The notes under the pieces were generated by a model. It did no database searches. It was not told where the DNA came from and was given only the letters and a program-made list of their open reading frames with translations. This document shows, piece by piece, positions 20,874 through 27,142 of a stretch of 27,142 nucleotides of DNA (position 1 is its first letter; every line of letters begins with the position of its first letter). A program made the translations under genes and the position numbers. The stretch is from CAIMDX01 sp041652155. Lineage in GTDB: Bacteria; Patescibacteriota; Minisyncoccia; Minisyncoccales; JAQTVQ01. The stretch is taken from positions 1 through 27,142 of the forward strand of contig JBAZHV010000013.1 in assembly GCA_041652155.1 (NCBI GenBank), in the 5' to 3' direction.

Positions 20874-21248
20874 TTAATCTTTTAAAGAAGAGATCATCCT
20901 ATTAAGCATTTTCATAACTTCTGAAAGCAACAATCTGGATTTGCTAGAATCCGACTCTTTGACAAATGATAGTCTACTAGCTATCTCTATCTGGGTTTCA
21001 AGTTCAGCTCCCGAACCATAAGCGATGATTAAAAACTGCCGGAAATCTTTTCTACTTCCTCTTCTTCTGCCTTCGGCTATATTCGAAGGAATAGAAACGG
21101 CGGATCTTTTTGTTTGAGAAATAAGATTATATATCTCGGACTGAGGATAACTTTTAGTCAATTGATAAATTTCAACTACTAAATCCATGGCTTTTTGCCA
21201 GACAATCAAATCTCGGTGAGAAATAATTTTATCCTCATCTATTTTCAC
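20874..21248 (-). CDS. Four-helix-bundle (23S rRNA IVP-family) protein
   Basis: A 124-residue protein with a GTG start. It matches the four-helix-bundle family named after proteins encoded in 23S rRNA intervening sequences. Recognisable blocks are DLIVWQKAMDLVVEIYQLTK, the central ISQTKRSAVSIPSNIAEG, the basic RRRGSRKDF, and FLIIAYGSGAELETQIEIA. No catalytic motif is seen, and the family's biochemical role is not established to my knowledge. The gene is flanked by inverted copies of an AGCTTGTAGG-type repeat and fills the tig-clpP gap exactly. TAAAAT at 21260-21255 lies 6 nt before the GTG, with a -35-like TTGTAG (21282-21277) supplied by the right repeat arm. Confidence 0.88.
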   Translation of the reverse strand: MKIDEDKIISHRDLIVWQKAMDLVVEIYQLTKSYPQSEIYNLISQTKRSAVSIPSNIAEGRRRGSRKDFRQFLIIAYGSGAELETQIEIASRLSFVKESDSSKSRLLLSEVMKMLNRMISSLKD

Positions 21249-21254
21249 AAGTTT

Positions 21255-21282
21255 ATTTTAGCAAAACCCCCGCATCCTACAA
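21255..21282 (-). promoter_or_regulatory. Predicted promoter of four-helix-bundle gene
   Basis: On the minus strand: TTGTAG (21282-21277) inside the repeat arm, 16-bp spacer, TAAAAT (21260-21255), then GTG at 21248. A leaderless transcript is predicted. Confidence 0.45.
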
Positions 21283-21308
21283 GCTACCAGCTACAACCTA
21301 CAAGCTGA
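21275..21308. repeat. Right arm of four-helix-bundle cassette
   Basis: TCCTACAAGCTA (21275-21286), then ACCAGCTACAA, then CCTACAAGCT (21297-21306). The two outer words are exact complements of words in the left arm at 20793-20825. The arm ends one or two bases before the tig stop codon (21312-21310). Confidence 0.8.
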
Positions 21309-21309
21309 T

Positions 21310-22572
21310 CTACAGTCCTAGTAAAATGAAGGTCTTCTCCTGCTTGATCTCGTCCTCAACGTATGCTGACAGCCTTTCCAGGTCTACTTTCTTTCTGGCG
21401 AGGTTGGCATCGGGATAATAGTTCATCAAGGCGTTGATCTTTTCTTCCACTTCTTCGGCTTCGGCCTCAACGCTCTCTAATTTGGATATTTTTCCCAGCG
21501 CAAGGAAATTTTTTACCCTCTTTTTGGCTATCTCTTCGGTTTCTTTGGCCAGGTCCTCTTCTGTTTTATTGACCTGTTTGAGATAATCCTCAAAGCTCAT
21601 GTTAAAATTGGTTTCGATCTGCTGTTTGGCATTTTCCATCATCTGGGCCTTCTCTTTATCGATCAATATTTGAGGCACGTCCACTTCGAATTCTTTGGCC
21701 AATTGGTTCAAAAATTCCTCTCTCCTTCTCTGCTTCTCGGCGGTTTCTTTTTCTTCTTTCATCCCGTCTTCAATATTCTTTTTCAGCGCTTCCGCATTTT
21801 CGAACTGGCCCAACGATTTGGCAAACTCGTCGTTGACCTCGGGTAATTGAACTTTTTTCACCGCTTCCATTTTCACTTCGACTTTCAGATTCTGGTCTTT
21901 CCCCTCTTTATCCTTTGAAACAAAATTCACTTCTTTCTGCTGGCCTGCGGTCATACCGGCGATGCTGTCTTCAAATTCCTTTGGAAAATGGCCTTTGCCT
22001 AACACGAATCCGTCTTTGCGGGCTTTCCCCTCTTCGATCTCCGGCGAAGAAAAGGATATCTCGACAAAATCTTCGAACTGGGCGGCTTCGGGCTTATCGG
22101 CCAATGTCGCTCTGGAACGCTGAAGATCGGAGATGGTGCGTTCTACCTCTTTGGCCTCTACTTTGACCTCTTTTTTATCGATCTTTTTGGCGATGGCTTT
22201 GTAGTCCGGCAATTTGACTTCCGGCATCACTTCGAACTCGGCGGAAAAAACGAGATCGTTATCTTTGGCCAATTTCAAAAGGTCTATCTGCGGCTGGGAA
22301 ATAACTTCCATTTTCTGCTGTTCCAACTCCTTGATGGCTTGGGGCCAAAGCTTGTTGATCGACAATGTCGCGGCCTCCACCAAAAGCTTCTCGGGATTTA
22401 TGCTGGCTTCGAGCATGGTCCTTGGAGCCTGGCCGCGGCGGAAGCCGGGCAGGTCGATCTCCTTTCCTATCTCCGTAACCGCTTCTTCATAGAACGGAGA
22501 GAACTCGCTCCATGGCTGTTCTATCTCGATCTTCACTTTTGTTTTTTGAGTTTCTTTTATTGAAAGTTTCAT
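21310..22572 (-). CDS. tig: Trigger factor
   Basis: About 420 residues. The ribosome-binding N-terminal domain has the loop PGFRRGQAPRTM (42-53). The central PPIase-like domain follows (about 150-240, FVEISFSSPE and GKGHFPKEFEDSIAGM). The helical C-terminal chaperone arms are rich in E, K and A. It folds nascent chains at the ribosome exit. I chose the ATG at 22572 (MKLSIKETQKTK) because the family starts here. The in-frame extension to 22620 runs into a repeat element. No Shine-Dalgarno is visible. The stop lies directly beside the four-helix-bundle cassette. Confidence 0.94.
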   Translation of the reverse strand: MKLSIKETQKTKVKIEIEQPWSEFSPFYEEAVTEIGKEIDLPGFRRGQAPRTMLEASINPEKLLVEAATLSINKLWPQAIKELEQQKMEVISQPQIDLLKLAKDNDLVFSAEFEVMPEVKLPDYKAIAKKIDKKEVKVEAKEVERTISDLQRSRATLADKPEAAQFEDFVEISFSSPEIEEGKARKDGFVLGKGHFPKEFEDSIAGMTAGQQKEVNFVSKDKEGKDQNLKVEVKMEAVKKVQLPEVNDEFAKSLGQFENAEALKKNIEDGMKEEKETAEKQRRREEFLNQLAKEFEVDVPQILIDKEKAQMMENAKQQIETNFNMSFEDYLKQVNKTEEDLAKETEEIAKKRVKNFLALGKISKLESVEAEAEEVEEKINALMNYYPDANLARKKVDLERLSAYVEDEIKQEKTFILLGL

Positions 22573-22603
22573 GTGTTGATGTTTTATTTTGAGGGTCGAA
22601 AAT

Positions 22604-22662
22604 AGAGGATAGAAAGCCATTACGATATTCGGCTTTCTGCTCCCGGCATTCGATATTCGAAT
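22604..22662 (-). repeat. Dispersed ATTCGAATATCGAAT repeat, copy 1
   Basis: On the minus strand it reads ATTCGAATATCGAAT, a short spacer, AAAGCCGAATATCGTAATGG, and ends near CTATCCTCT. Copy 2, at 24394-24473 in the opposite orientation, has the same blocks in the same order with a longer spacer. The internal GAAAGCC/GGCTTTC pair forms a hairpin. Confidence 0.7.
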
Positions 22663-22700
22663 ATCGACCTTCGCATTTAATTTTTATTTAAAGAAAAATT

Positions 22701-22840
22701 TGGCGCAGTAAAAGCAAATGCTTTTGGCGCAGTAAATTTTAAATTGTCACAGTAGCTACTGCGCCATTTCGGCTTGGCCGGTTTGGCGCAGTAGTGGCGC
22801 GATAATGGCGCAGTAAATTTGTCACAGTAGCTACTGTGAC
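22701..22840. repeat. Cluster of TGGCGCAGTA words and palindromes
   Basis: TGGCGCAGTA occurs exactly at 22701, 22725, 22784 and 22806, with a variant (TGGCGCGATA) at 22795 and an inverted copy TACTGCGCCA ending at 22766. GTCACAGTAGCTACTG occurs at 22746 and 22821; the second copy completes a perfect 20-bp palindrome (22821-22840). The composite unit (direct word, AT spacer, palindrome half) is present twice. No protein is encoded. It lies between nusA and tig, which both run leftward. Confidence 0.85.
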
Positions 22841-22873
22841 ATCGCCGGAATGTTTCGCGGCGAACCCGAACTG

Positions 22874-24202
22874 TTACTCTTCTGTTTTAATTTTGGCTTT
22901 CTTGGCCTTGGCCGGCTTCTTGGCTTTCTTTTCTGCGGCTTTTTCTTCTTTAGCGGTTTCTTCTTGAACTTCGGCGGTTTCTGCTCCCTCCCCTGTTTCC
23001 GGCTTGGCAGCTTCCTCCTCGGCGGCTTCTTCGGCTTCGGCCGCGGCGGCGGCCATTTCGCCCAATTGTTCAGGGCTTTTTACGTCTATTTTCCAGCCGG
23101 TCAATTTGGCGGCCAGCCTGACATTCTGCCCGTCGCGGCCGATAGCCAGCGACAACTGGTCGCTTGGCACGACCACTAATGCGGTATTCTTGGGCAGCAT
23201 CTTCACTTCAATAACTTTCGCCGGAGAAAGCGCGTTGGCTACATATTTCTCAATGCTCTCGGCGTATTCAACGATATCTATCTTCTCTCCGCCGAGCTCG
23301 GATATCACAGCCGATACTCTGACTCCCCTCTGCCCGACCATCGCGCCGATAGGATCAACTCCTTCGGCCAAAGAAGCCACGGAAACCTTGGTTCTTGAAC
23401 CGGCTTCGCGGGCTATGGATTTGATCTCGATCTGCTCGGATGATATTTCCGGAACTTCCAGCTCGAACAGCTTGGAGATCAGTTTGGGGTAAGCGCGGGA
23501 AAGCAAGATGAACGGGCCTCTCGGGCCTTCTTCCACTTTAAGAATGAACACTTTAAGCCTTTGGCCGGAGCGATAAAATTCCCCTCTCACCTGTTCTTCT
23601 CTGGGCAAATAACCCAAAGTTTTTCCAAGGTCCAAATACAACCCGCCCGGCTCGACTCTCTGGATAATGCCGGAAATGATATCTCCTTCTTTGGATCTGT
23701 ACTCATCCATAATCCCTATCCTCTCGGCCTCTCTTAACTTCTGCAAAACGACCTGTTTGGCTGTTTGCGAGGCAATGCGGCCGAAATCGGTCTTTTCTTC
23801 CAAGGGAAATATCATTTCCGCTCCGACCTCGACGGTCTTGTCTATCTTCTTGGCTTCATCAAGCATAATATGCTTTTCAGGGTTCAATCTGACCTTTTTG
23901 GCTTCGCCTTCGGGAGCCGCGGCTTCTTCGGCCTCGATTTCGGCTTCCGTCTTGTTCTTTAAAGCCTCCAGTTCCTCTTCGGAGTAGATCATATCTTTAT
24001 CCACTACGATCTTAACCTGCCAAAAGTTGACCTTTCCGCTCTTCGAGTCGAGTTTGGCTTTGACTATCTGGCCTTTTTGGCCGTATTCCTTCTTATAAGC
24101 GGCGGCCAAAGCTTGCTCGGTGGTCTCTACGACCTTTTCCTGGGGCAAAGCTTTTTCCTCCGCGATCTGCGCGATCGCCGATGCGAATGATTTTAGGTCC
24201 AT
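22874..24202 (-). CDS. nusA: Transcription elongation/termination factor NusA
   Basis: A 442-residue protein. The N-terminal RNA-polymerase-binding domain (about 1-165) is interrupted by an acidic insertion (about 75-112, E/A-rich). The S1 domain (about 172-236) has GDIISGIIQRVEPGGLYLDL. KH1 has GQRG (290-293) and KH2 has GRDG (355-358). The C-terminal tail (about 380-442) is low-complexity A/E changing to K/A, with no acidic-repeat domain recognisable. NusA modulates pausing and termination. A possible Shine-Dalgarno (GGGAGAG, 7-8 nt upstream) is one of the few in the window. The usual neighbours rimP and infB are absent. Confidence 0.95.
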   Translation of the reverse strand: MDLKSFASAIAQIAEEKALPQEKVVETTEQALAAAYKKEYGQKGQIVKAKLDSKSGKVNFWQVKIVVDKDMIYSEEELEALKNKTEAEIEAEEAAAPEGEAKKVRLNPEKHIMLDEAKKIDKTVEVGAEMIFPLEEKTDFGRIASQTAKQVVLQKLREAERIGIMDEYRSKEGDIISGIIQRVEPGGLYLDLGKTLGYLPREEQVRGEFYRSGQRLKVFILKVEEGPRGPFILLSRAYPKLISKLFELEVPEISSEQIEIKSIAREAGSRTKVSVASLAEGVDPIGAMVGQRGVRVSAVISELGGEKIDIVEYAESIEKYVANALSPAKVIEVKMLPKNTALVVVPSDQLSLAIGRDGQNVRLAAKLTGWKIDVKSPEQLGEMAAAAAEAEEAAEEEAAKPETGEGAETAEVQEETAKEEKAAEKKAKKPAKAKKAKIKTEE

Positions 24203-24549
24203 AATGGTTCTCTCCCGATCAAGCCAAAAGGCTTTTCTCGGATCGATATAGGGTTATTTTATTATTTCGCGGGCATCATATTCAACGCCCGCCGCAAAAA
24301 TTTTTTAAAAAAAATCCGGGGGTCAACCGGACATCTTCATTGAAATCTTTCGTTGAGCATATCTTACAGCAACCCGGCAGGGACTGTCAACACATTCGAA
24401 TATCGAATGGCGATATTCGAAAGTCGAAAACGAAAAGCCGAATATCTCAATGGCTCTCGGCTTTCGATCCTCTGATAAATACTTTTCGTTTCGCGCCTTT
24501 TCAGCTAATATCAAAGAATAAGCAAGTAATAAATTTTATTCGTTCCACG
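24203..24549. other. Intergenic region between nusA and cca
   Basis: The nusA leader (minus strand) contains a small hairpin AAGCC-TTTT-GGCTT before the Shine-Dalgarno. The middle is filled by repeat copy 2 (24394-24473). No gene or strong promoter for cca was found; an open frame upstream of the cca ATG runs through the repeat and is not family-like. Confidence 0.5.
24394..24473 (+). repeat. Dispersed ATTCGAATATCGAAT repeat, copy 2
   Basis: It starts ATTCGAATATCGAAT, continues with a GATATTCGAAAGTCG-like spacer, then AAAGCCGAATATCTCAATGG, and ends CGATCCTCT. The inner part folds as CGAAAAGCCGA with TCGGCTTTCG. It is inverted relative to copy 1, so the two bracket nusA. Confidence 0.7.
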
Positions 24550-26019
24550 ATGAACCTGGAAATTCCAAAAGAAGTAAAGATCGTTCTTGACGGCTTGAAA
24601 GCCAAGGGTTTTGGGGCGTACGTTGTGGGCGGATGCGTGCGCGACCTGTTAAGAGGGGAAAAGCCTGCGGATTGGGACGCAACTACTGACGCGACTCCCG
24701 AACAAATAGCCGCCGCTTTCGAAAAAACCTTCAGCAACAACAAGTTCGGAACCGTGACCGTGGTGGTGGAAAGCGAAGATCCAACGTTGAGAGAGATAGA
24801 AGTAACTCCTTTCAGAACAGAACAAGGATACTCGGACAAACGCCATCCCGACGAAATAAAATGGGCCAAGACCATCGAAGAAGACTTGAGCCGCCGCGAT
24901 TTTACCGTAAACGCGCTGGCTTTAGATTCAAAAGACGGAGAAATAAAGCTTATCGACCTTTTTGGCGGGCAGAAAGACCTTGAAGCAAAGATCATCCGCA
25001 CGGTAGGGAAACCCGAAGAACGCTTTGATGAAGACGCTTTGAGGATGTTAAGAGCTGTCCGTTTTTCGGTAACCCTCGGCAAAGGATGGACCATCGAAGA
25101 AAAAACAAAAGAAGCGGTCAAGGCCAACAGCCGCTGGCTTGAGGCCATTTCGCAGGAAAGGATACACGACGAACTTGTAAAAATGATCCAAAGCGAACGG
25201 GCGGCGGAGGGGATAGAAACATTGAGAGAAACAGGCTTACTGCAATATATAATTCCCGAACTGCTGGAGGGATACAAGGTGGGACAAAACAAACATCATG
25301 TTTACGATGTGTACGAGCATTCTTTGCGCTGTCTGGATTTTACCGCCAAGAAAAATTTTAATTTTTATGTCAGAATGGCGGCTTTGCTCCACGACATCGG
25401 CAAACCCCGCACCAAAAGAGGGGACGGGCTGGATTCGACTTTCTACGGCCATGATATCGTGGGGGGCAAGATCGCCAGCCAAATCCTCCGGCGCTTGAAA
25501 TTCCCGAACAAGGAAACCCAAAAAATAACCACGCTGGTCAGATACCACCTTTTCTATTACAACGTGGACGAAGTGGGGGAATCGTCCATCCGCCGCTTGG
25601 TGCGCAATGTCGGGACCGAGAATATGGAGGAACTGCTCCAGGTAAGAATGGCCGACCGCATCGGATCCGGCTGTCCCAAGGCAGAACCGTACAAACTAAG
25701 GCATTTGAAATATATCGTGGACAAAGTGGCCCAAGACCCGATCTCGGCCAAGATGCTCAAAGCCAACGGACAGGACGTTATGAGCATTCTCAATATCAAA
25801 CCGGGCCCGAAAATAGGGCAAATATTGGATATTTTACTGGGCATAGTCCTTACGGACCCGAACAAGAACACGAAAGAATTCCTGGACGGAGAAATAAAAA
25901 GGCTGGGGGAATTGCAGGGAGAGGAGATCGCAAAACTGGTTGAGGAGTCCAAGAAAGAAAGAAACCAGACCGAAATAAAAAGAGATGAGATGACAAAACA
26001 GAAGTATTGGGTGACGTAA
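24550..26019 (+). CDS. cca: CCA-adding tRNA nucleotidyltransferase (HD type)
   Basis: 489 residues from the ATG at 24550. The polymerase-beta-like head has GAYVVGGCVRDLL and the metal-binding Asp41/Asp43 pair in DWDATTD. The EDLSRRDFTVNALALD block (111-126) and ERFDEDALRMLRAVRFS (157-173) are class II CCA-enzyme motifs. A C-terminal HD domain (His254/His257 region, then LLHDIGKPRTKR with His281-Asp282) suggests added phosphodiesterase or phosphatase activity, as in some bacterial enzymes. It adds or repairs CCA at tRNA 3' ends, which is essential here because four of five tRNAs in the window lack encoded CCA. I rejected the longer in-frame start at 24340 because the extra 70 residues lie in a repeat element. 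Confidence 0.95.
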   Translation: MNLEIPKEVKIVLDGLKAKGFGAYVVGGCVRDLLRGEKPADWDATTDATPEQIAAAFEKTFSNNKFGTVTVVVESEDPTLREIEVTPFRTEQGYSDKRHPDEIKWAKTIEEDLSRRDFTVNALALDSKDGEIKLIDLFGGQKDLEAKIIRTVGKPEERFDEDALRMLRAVRFSVTLGKGWTIEEKTKEAVKANSRWLEAISQERIHDELVKMIQSERAAEGIETLRETGLLQYIIPELLEGYKVGQNKHHVYDVYEHSLRCLDFTAKKNFNFYVRMAALLHDIGKPRTKRGDGLDSTFYGHDIVGGKIASQILRRLKFPNKETQKITTLVRYHLFYYNVDEVGESSIRRLVRNVGTENMEELLQVRMADRIGSGCPKAEPYKLRHLKYIVDKVAQDPISAKMLKANGQDVMSILNIKPGPKIGQILDILLGIVLTDPNKNTKEFLDGEIKRLGELQGEEIAKLVEESKKERNQTEIKRDEMTKQKYWVT

Positions 26020-26022
26020 CGA

Positions 26023-26181
26023 GGAATTAGCTTGTAGCTGGTAGCTTGTAGGAATTTCGCTTCGCGAAAGAGGAAAAATATATTTTTCCTCTCTTGCCTC
26101 CGCCAGATGGCGGATGGCGGAGGCAAGACCCCCTGCCCGCAGGCAGGCGGGCTACAAGCTACCAGCTAATTCCTACAAGCT
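26023..26181. repeat. Nested-hairpin element with AGCTTGTAG-type ends
   Basis: The ends form an inverted repeat: AGCTGGTAGCTTGTAG (26036-26051) and its exact complement (26152-26167), with extra AATTAGC and AGCTTGTAGG words outside. Inside are four successive hairpins: TTTCGC/GCGAAA (26055-26069), a 24-bp perfect palindrome (26069-26092), TTGCCTCCGCC/GGCGGAGGCAA (26094-26126) and CCTGCC/GGCAGG (26132-26147). The end words match the arms of the four-helix-bundle cassette, so this looks like a non-coding relative. Confidence 0.8.
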
Positions 26182-26216
26182 CGTCAGGGGTTTCACAAAC
26201 TACAAAAAATCTGATA

Positions 26217-26248
26217 AGCTTGTAGGCGTTAGATTTTACGGCTAATAT
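26217..26248 (+). promoter_or_regulatory. Promoter of tRNA-Pro(CGG) and HAD gene
   Basis: TTGTAG (26220-26225), 17-bp spacer, TAATAT (26243-26248), predicted start near 26255, four bases before the tRNA. The -35 lies within an AGCTTGTAGG repeat word (26217-26226). Confidence 0.6.
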
Positions 26249-26258
26249 CCGCGCCTAA

Positions 26259-26334
26259 CGGGGTGTAGTGCAGTAGTTAACACGCTGCGTTCGGGACGCA
26301 GAGATCGCCGGTGCGATTCCGGCCACCCCGACCA
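26259..26334 (+). tRNA. tRNA-Pro (anticodon CGG), CCA encoded
   Basis: Acceptor CGGGGTG/CACCCCG, D arm GTG...CAC, anticodon stem CTGCG/CGCAG with loop TTCGGGA (CGG), T arm GCCGG-TGCGATT-CCGGC, discriminator A and encoded CCA (26332-26334). The T loop begins TG rather than TT. It is the only tRNA here with encoded CCA. The next base is the A of the ATG of the HAD-like gene. Confidence 0.93.
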
Positions 26335-26967
26335 ATGAAAACCGAACTCATTATTTTCGACTTCGCGGGCACTCTGGCTTTCAGCCGGATGGTAGGCTTC
26401 GAAGAATTTTTTTATGGCTTGGCCGAAACGGGTTTTGAGCTAAGGTCTCAAGACGATGCGCAAAAGATCGGTTCGATCTTTCCGCAGCTTTTCGGATCAG
26501 CGGCGAGCTGGCTTGACCTCTCCAAACAATTCGCCGCCGCTTTAGCCAAAGAGCCTGGAAAGACCGACGCTGAAAAACTGGCACAATTCTTTGAAAAAGC
26601 CTTATCTTTCAAAGCTTTTAGCGATACCAAGGCGGCAATGGCCTTGCCGATAAAAAAAGCTATCCTCACGGCAGGCAACCATTTCTCGGTGGATATACCC
26701 GATGTCGCAGAAGCCGAAATATTCACTCCGCTGGAAACAAAATATTTAAAGCCCGACCCGAAAGCTTTTTTATTTGTCCTGGACAAACTGGGCATCGAAC
26801 CTCAAAACGCCGCCATGGTAGGGGATGAAGTGGAAAGGGATCTGGTTCCCGCTCTAAACTTGGGAATGAAAGCCATCCTGATCGACCGCGAGAATAAATG
26901 CCTGGAAGTGCCGCCGGGGATCATCAAAATATCTTCCCTGGAAGATCTTAAAAATTATCTCGATTAA
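26335..26967 (+). CDS. HAD-superfamily hydrolase-like protein
   Basis: 210 residues from the ATG at 26335. Motif I is FDFAGTL with nucleophile Asp9, but the usual second Asp (+2) is Ala11. Motif II is ILTAGN. Motif III Lys lies in KYLKPDPKAF. Motif IV is MVGDEVERDL. The cap (about 18-95) is helical. DxAGT is known in phosphonoacetaldehyde hydrolase, and non-Asp residues at +2 occur in dehalogenase-type members, so the substrate may not be a normal phosphate ester. The ATG follows the tRNA CCA with no gap, and an upstream in-frame ATG at 26311 lies inside the tRNA and was rejected. Co-transcription with the tRNA is likely. A terminator follows. Confidence 0.88.
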   Translation: MKTELIIFDFAGTLAFSRMVGFEEFFYGLAETGFELRSQDDAQKIGSIFPQLFGSAASWLDLSKQFAAALAKEPGKTDAEKLAQFFEKALSFKAFSDTKAAMALPIKKAILTAGNHFSVDIPDVAEAEIFTPLETKYLKPDPKAFLFVLDKLGIEPQNAAMVGDEVERDLVPALNLGMKAILIDRENKCLEVPPGIIKISSLEDLKNYLD

Positions 26968-26972
26968 AGAAA

Positions 26973-27004
26973 TTGCGGGCGGGCTTGAAACCGCCGGCAA
27001 TTCT
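26973..27004 (+). terminator. Terminator of HAD-like gene
   Basis: TTGCGGGCGG (26973-26982) and CCGCCGGCAA (26991-27000) pair with one mismatch, followed by TTCTTT. The stop codon is just upstream. Confidence 0.65.
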
Positions 27005-27037
27005 TTGCTATTGTAAAGAAAGCCAAATCCCAAAAAG

Positions 27038-27108
27038 GGGCCTGTAGTCAAGTGGTACGACGCCGCATTCGCATTGCGGAAGCGCGAGTCCGATTCTCGC
27101 CAGGTCCA
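27038..27108 (+). tRNA. tRNA-Ala (anticodon CGC)
   Basis: Acceptor GGGCCTG/CAGGTCC carries the G3-U70 wobble that marks alanine tRNAs. D stem GTC/GAC, anticodon stem CCGCA/TGCGG with loop TTCGCAT (CGC), T arm GCGAG-TCCGATT-CTCGC, discriminator A. CCA is not encoded. Confidence 0.92.
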
Positions 27109-27142
27109 CATTTCTGTTTCGGAGGGTAAATTTTCGCCCGCC

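Noticed and set aside
24340..24549. N-terminal extension of 70 residues on the CCA enzyme
   Set aside because: It is encoded within a dispersed repeat and lacks family similarity. The domain starts normally at the ATG at 24550.

Overview
The window looks like a chromosomal segment of a Patescibacteria (Candidate Phyla Radiation) bacterium, most probably of the Parcubacteria group. The evidence is indirect. There are secreted proteins with GWAWSENVGWISF-type repeats, a giant repetitive surface protein, a four-helix-bundle (23S rRNA IVP-family) cassette, very short or absent 5' leaders, and several tRNAs without encoded CCA. UGA is used as a stop (it ends the antitoxin gene at 7471-7473), which argues against the code-25 lineages (Gracilibacteria, Absconditabacteria).

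Layout. Positions 1-3060 hold an accessory module. An Xre-type regulator gene and a HEPN-like protein gene are transcribed leftward, divergently from a large serine recombinase gene. A perfect palindrome lies between the two promoters, and a 105-bp perfect inverted repeat brackets the module; its right copy ends on tRNA-Arg(UCU). Then come tRNA-Pro(UGG) and tRNA-Gly(UCC), a sensor histidine kinase bracketed by CACGTG-centred hairpins, an ABC exporter, a RelB/YafQ-type toxin-antitoxin pair, HU and RNase Y. Positions 9708-10304 carry no convincing gene but contain a GC-rich, hairpin-rich island.

Positions 10305-19886 are a surface-protein region on the minus strand: a 1753-residue repeat protein, a 1023-residue protein with head-type repeats and a C-terminal S74 chaperone, and a small membrane-anchored protein. 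Between the two large genes lie a 33-residue signal-peptide-like ORF and a decayed NYN-domain gene flanked by hairpins. Positions 20203-24202 carry clpP, tig and nusA on the minus strand. A four-helix-bundle gene with its own inverted repeats is wedged between tig and clpP. Repeat clusters lie on both sides of nusA. The right end (plus strand) carries the CCA-adding enzyme gene, a nested-hairpin element, tRNA-Pro(CGG) whose encoded CCA directly abuts the ATG of a HAD-like gene, and tRNA-Ala(CGC).

How it works together. The core genes cover protein folding and proteolysis (tig, clpP), transcription elongation (nusA), RNA decay (rny), tRNA maturation (cca) and nucleoid structure (HU). Accessory DNA is concentrated in the recombinase module, the toxin-antitoxin pair and several families of palindromic repeats. 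Two observations recur. Good -10 boxes sit 6-7 nt before start codons, which predicts leaderless mRNAs. Also, the repeat word AGCTTGTAGG supplies apparent -35 hexamers for two genes. The best candidates for an undescribed system are the Xre/HEPN-like/recombinase switch and the IVP-family cassette with its non-coding relatives. All functions are inferred from sequence alone.
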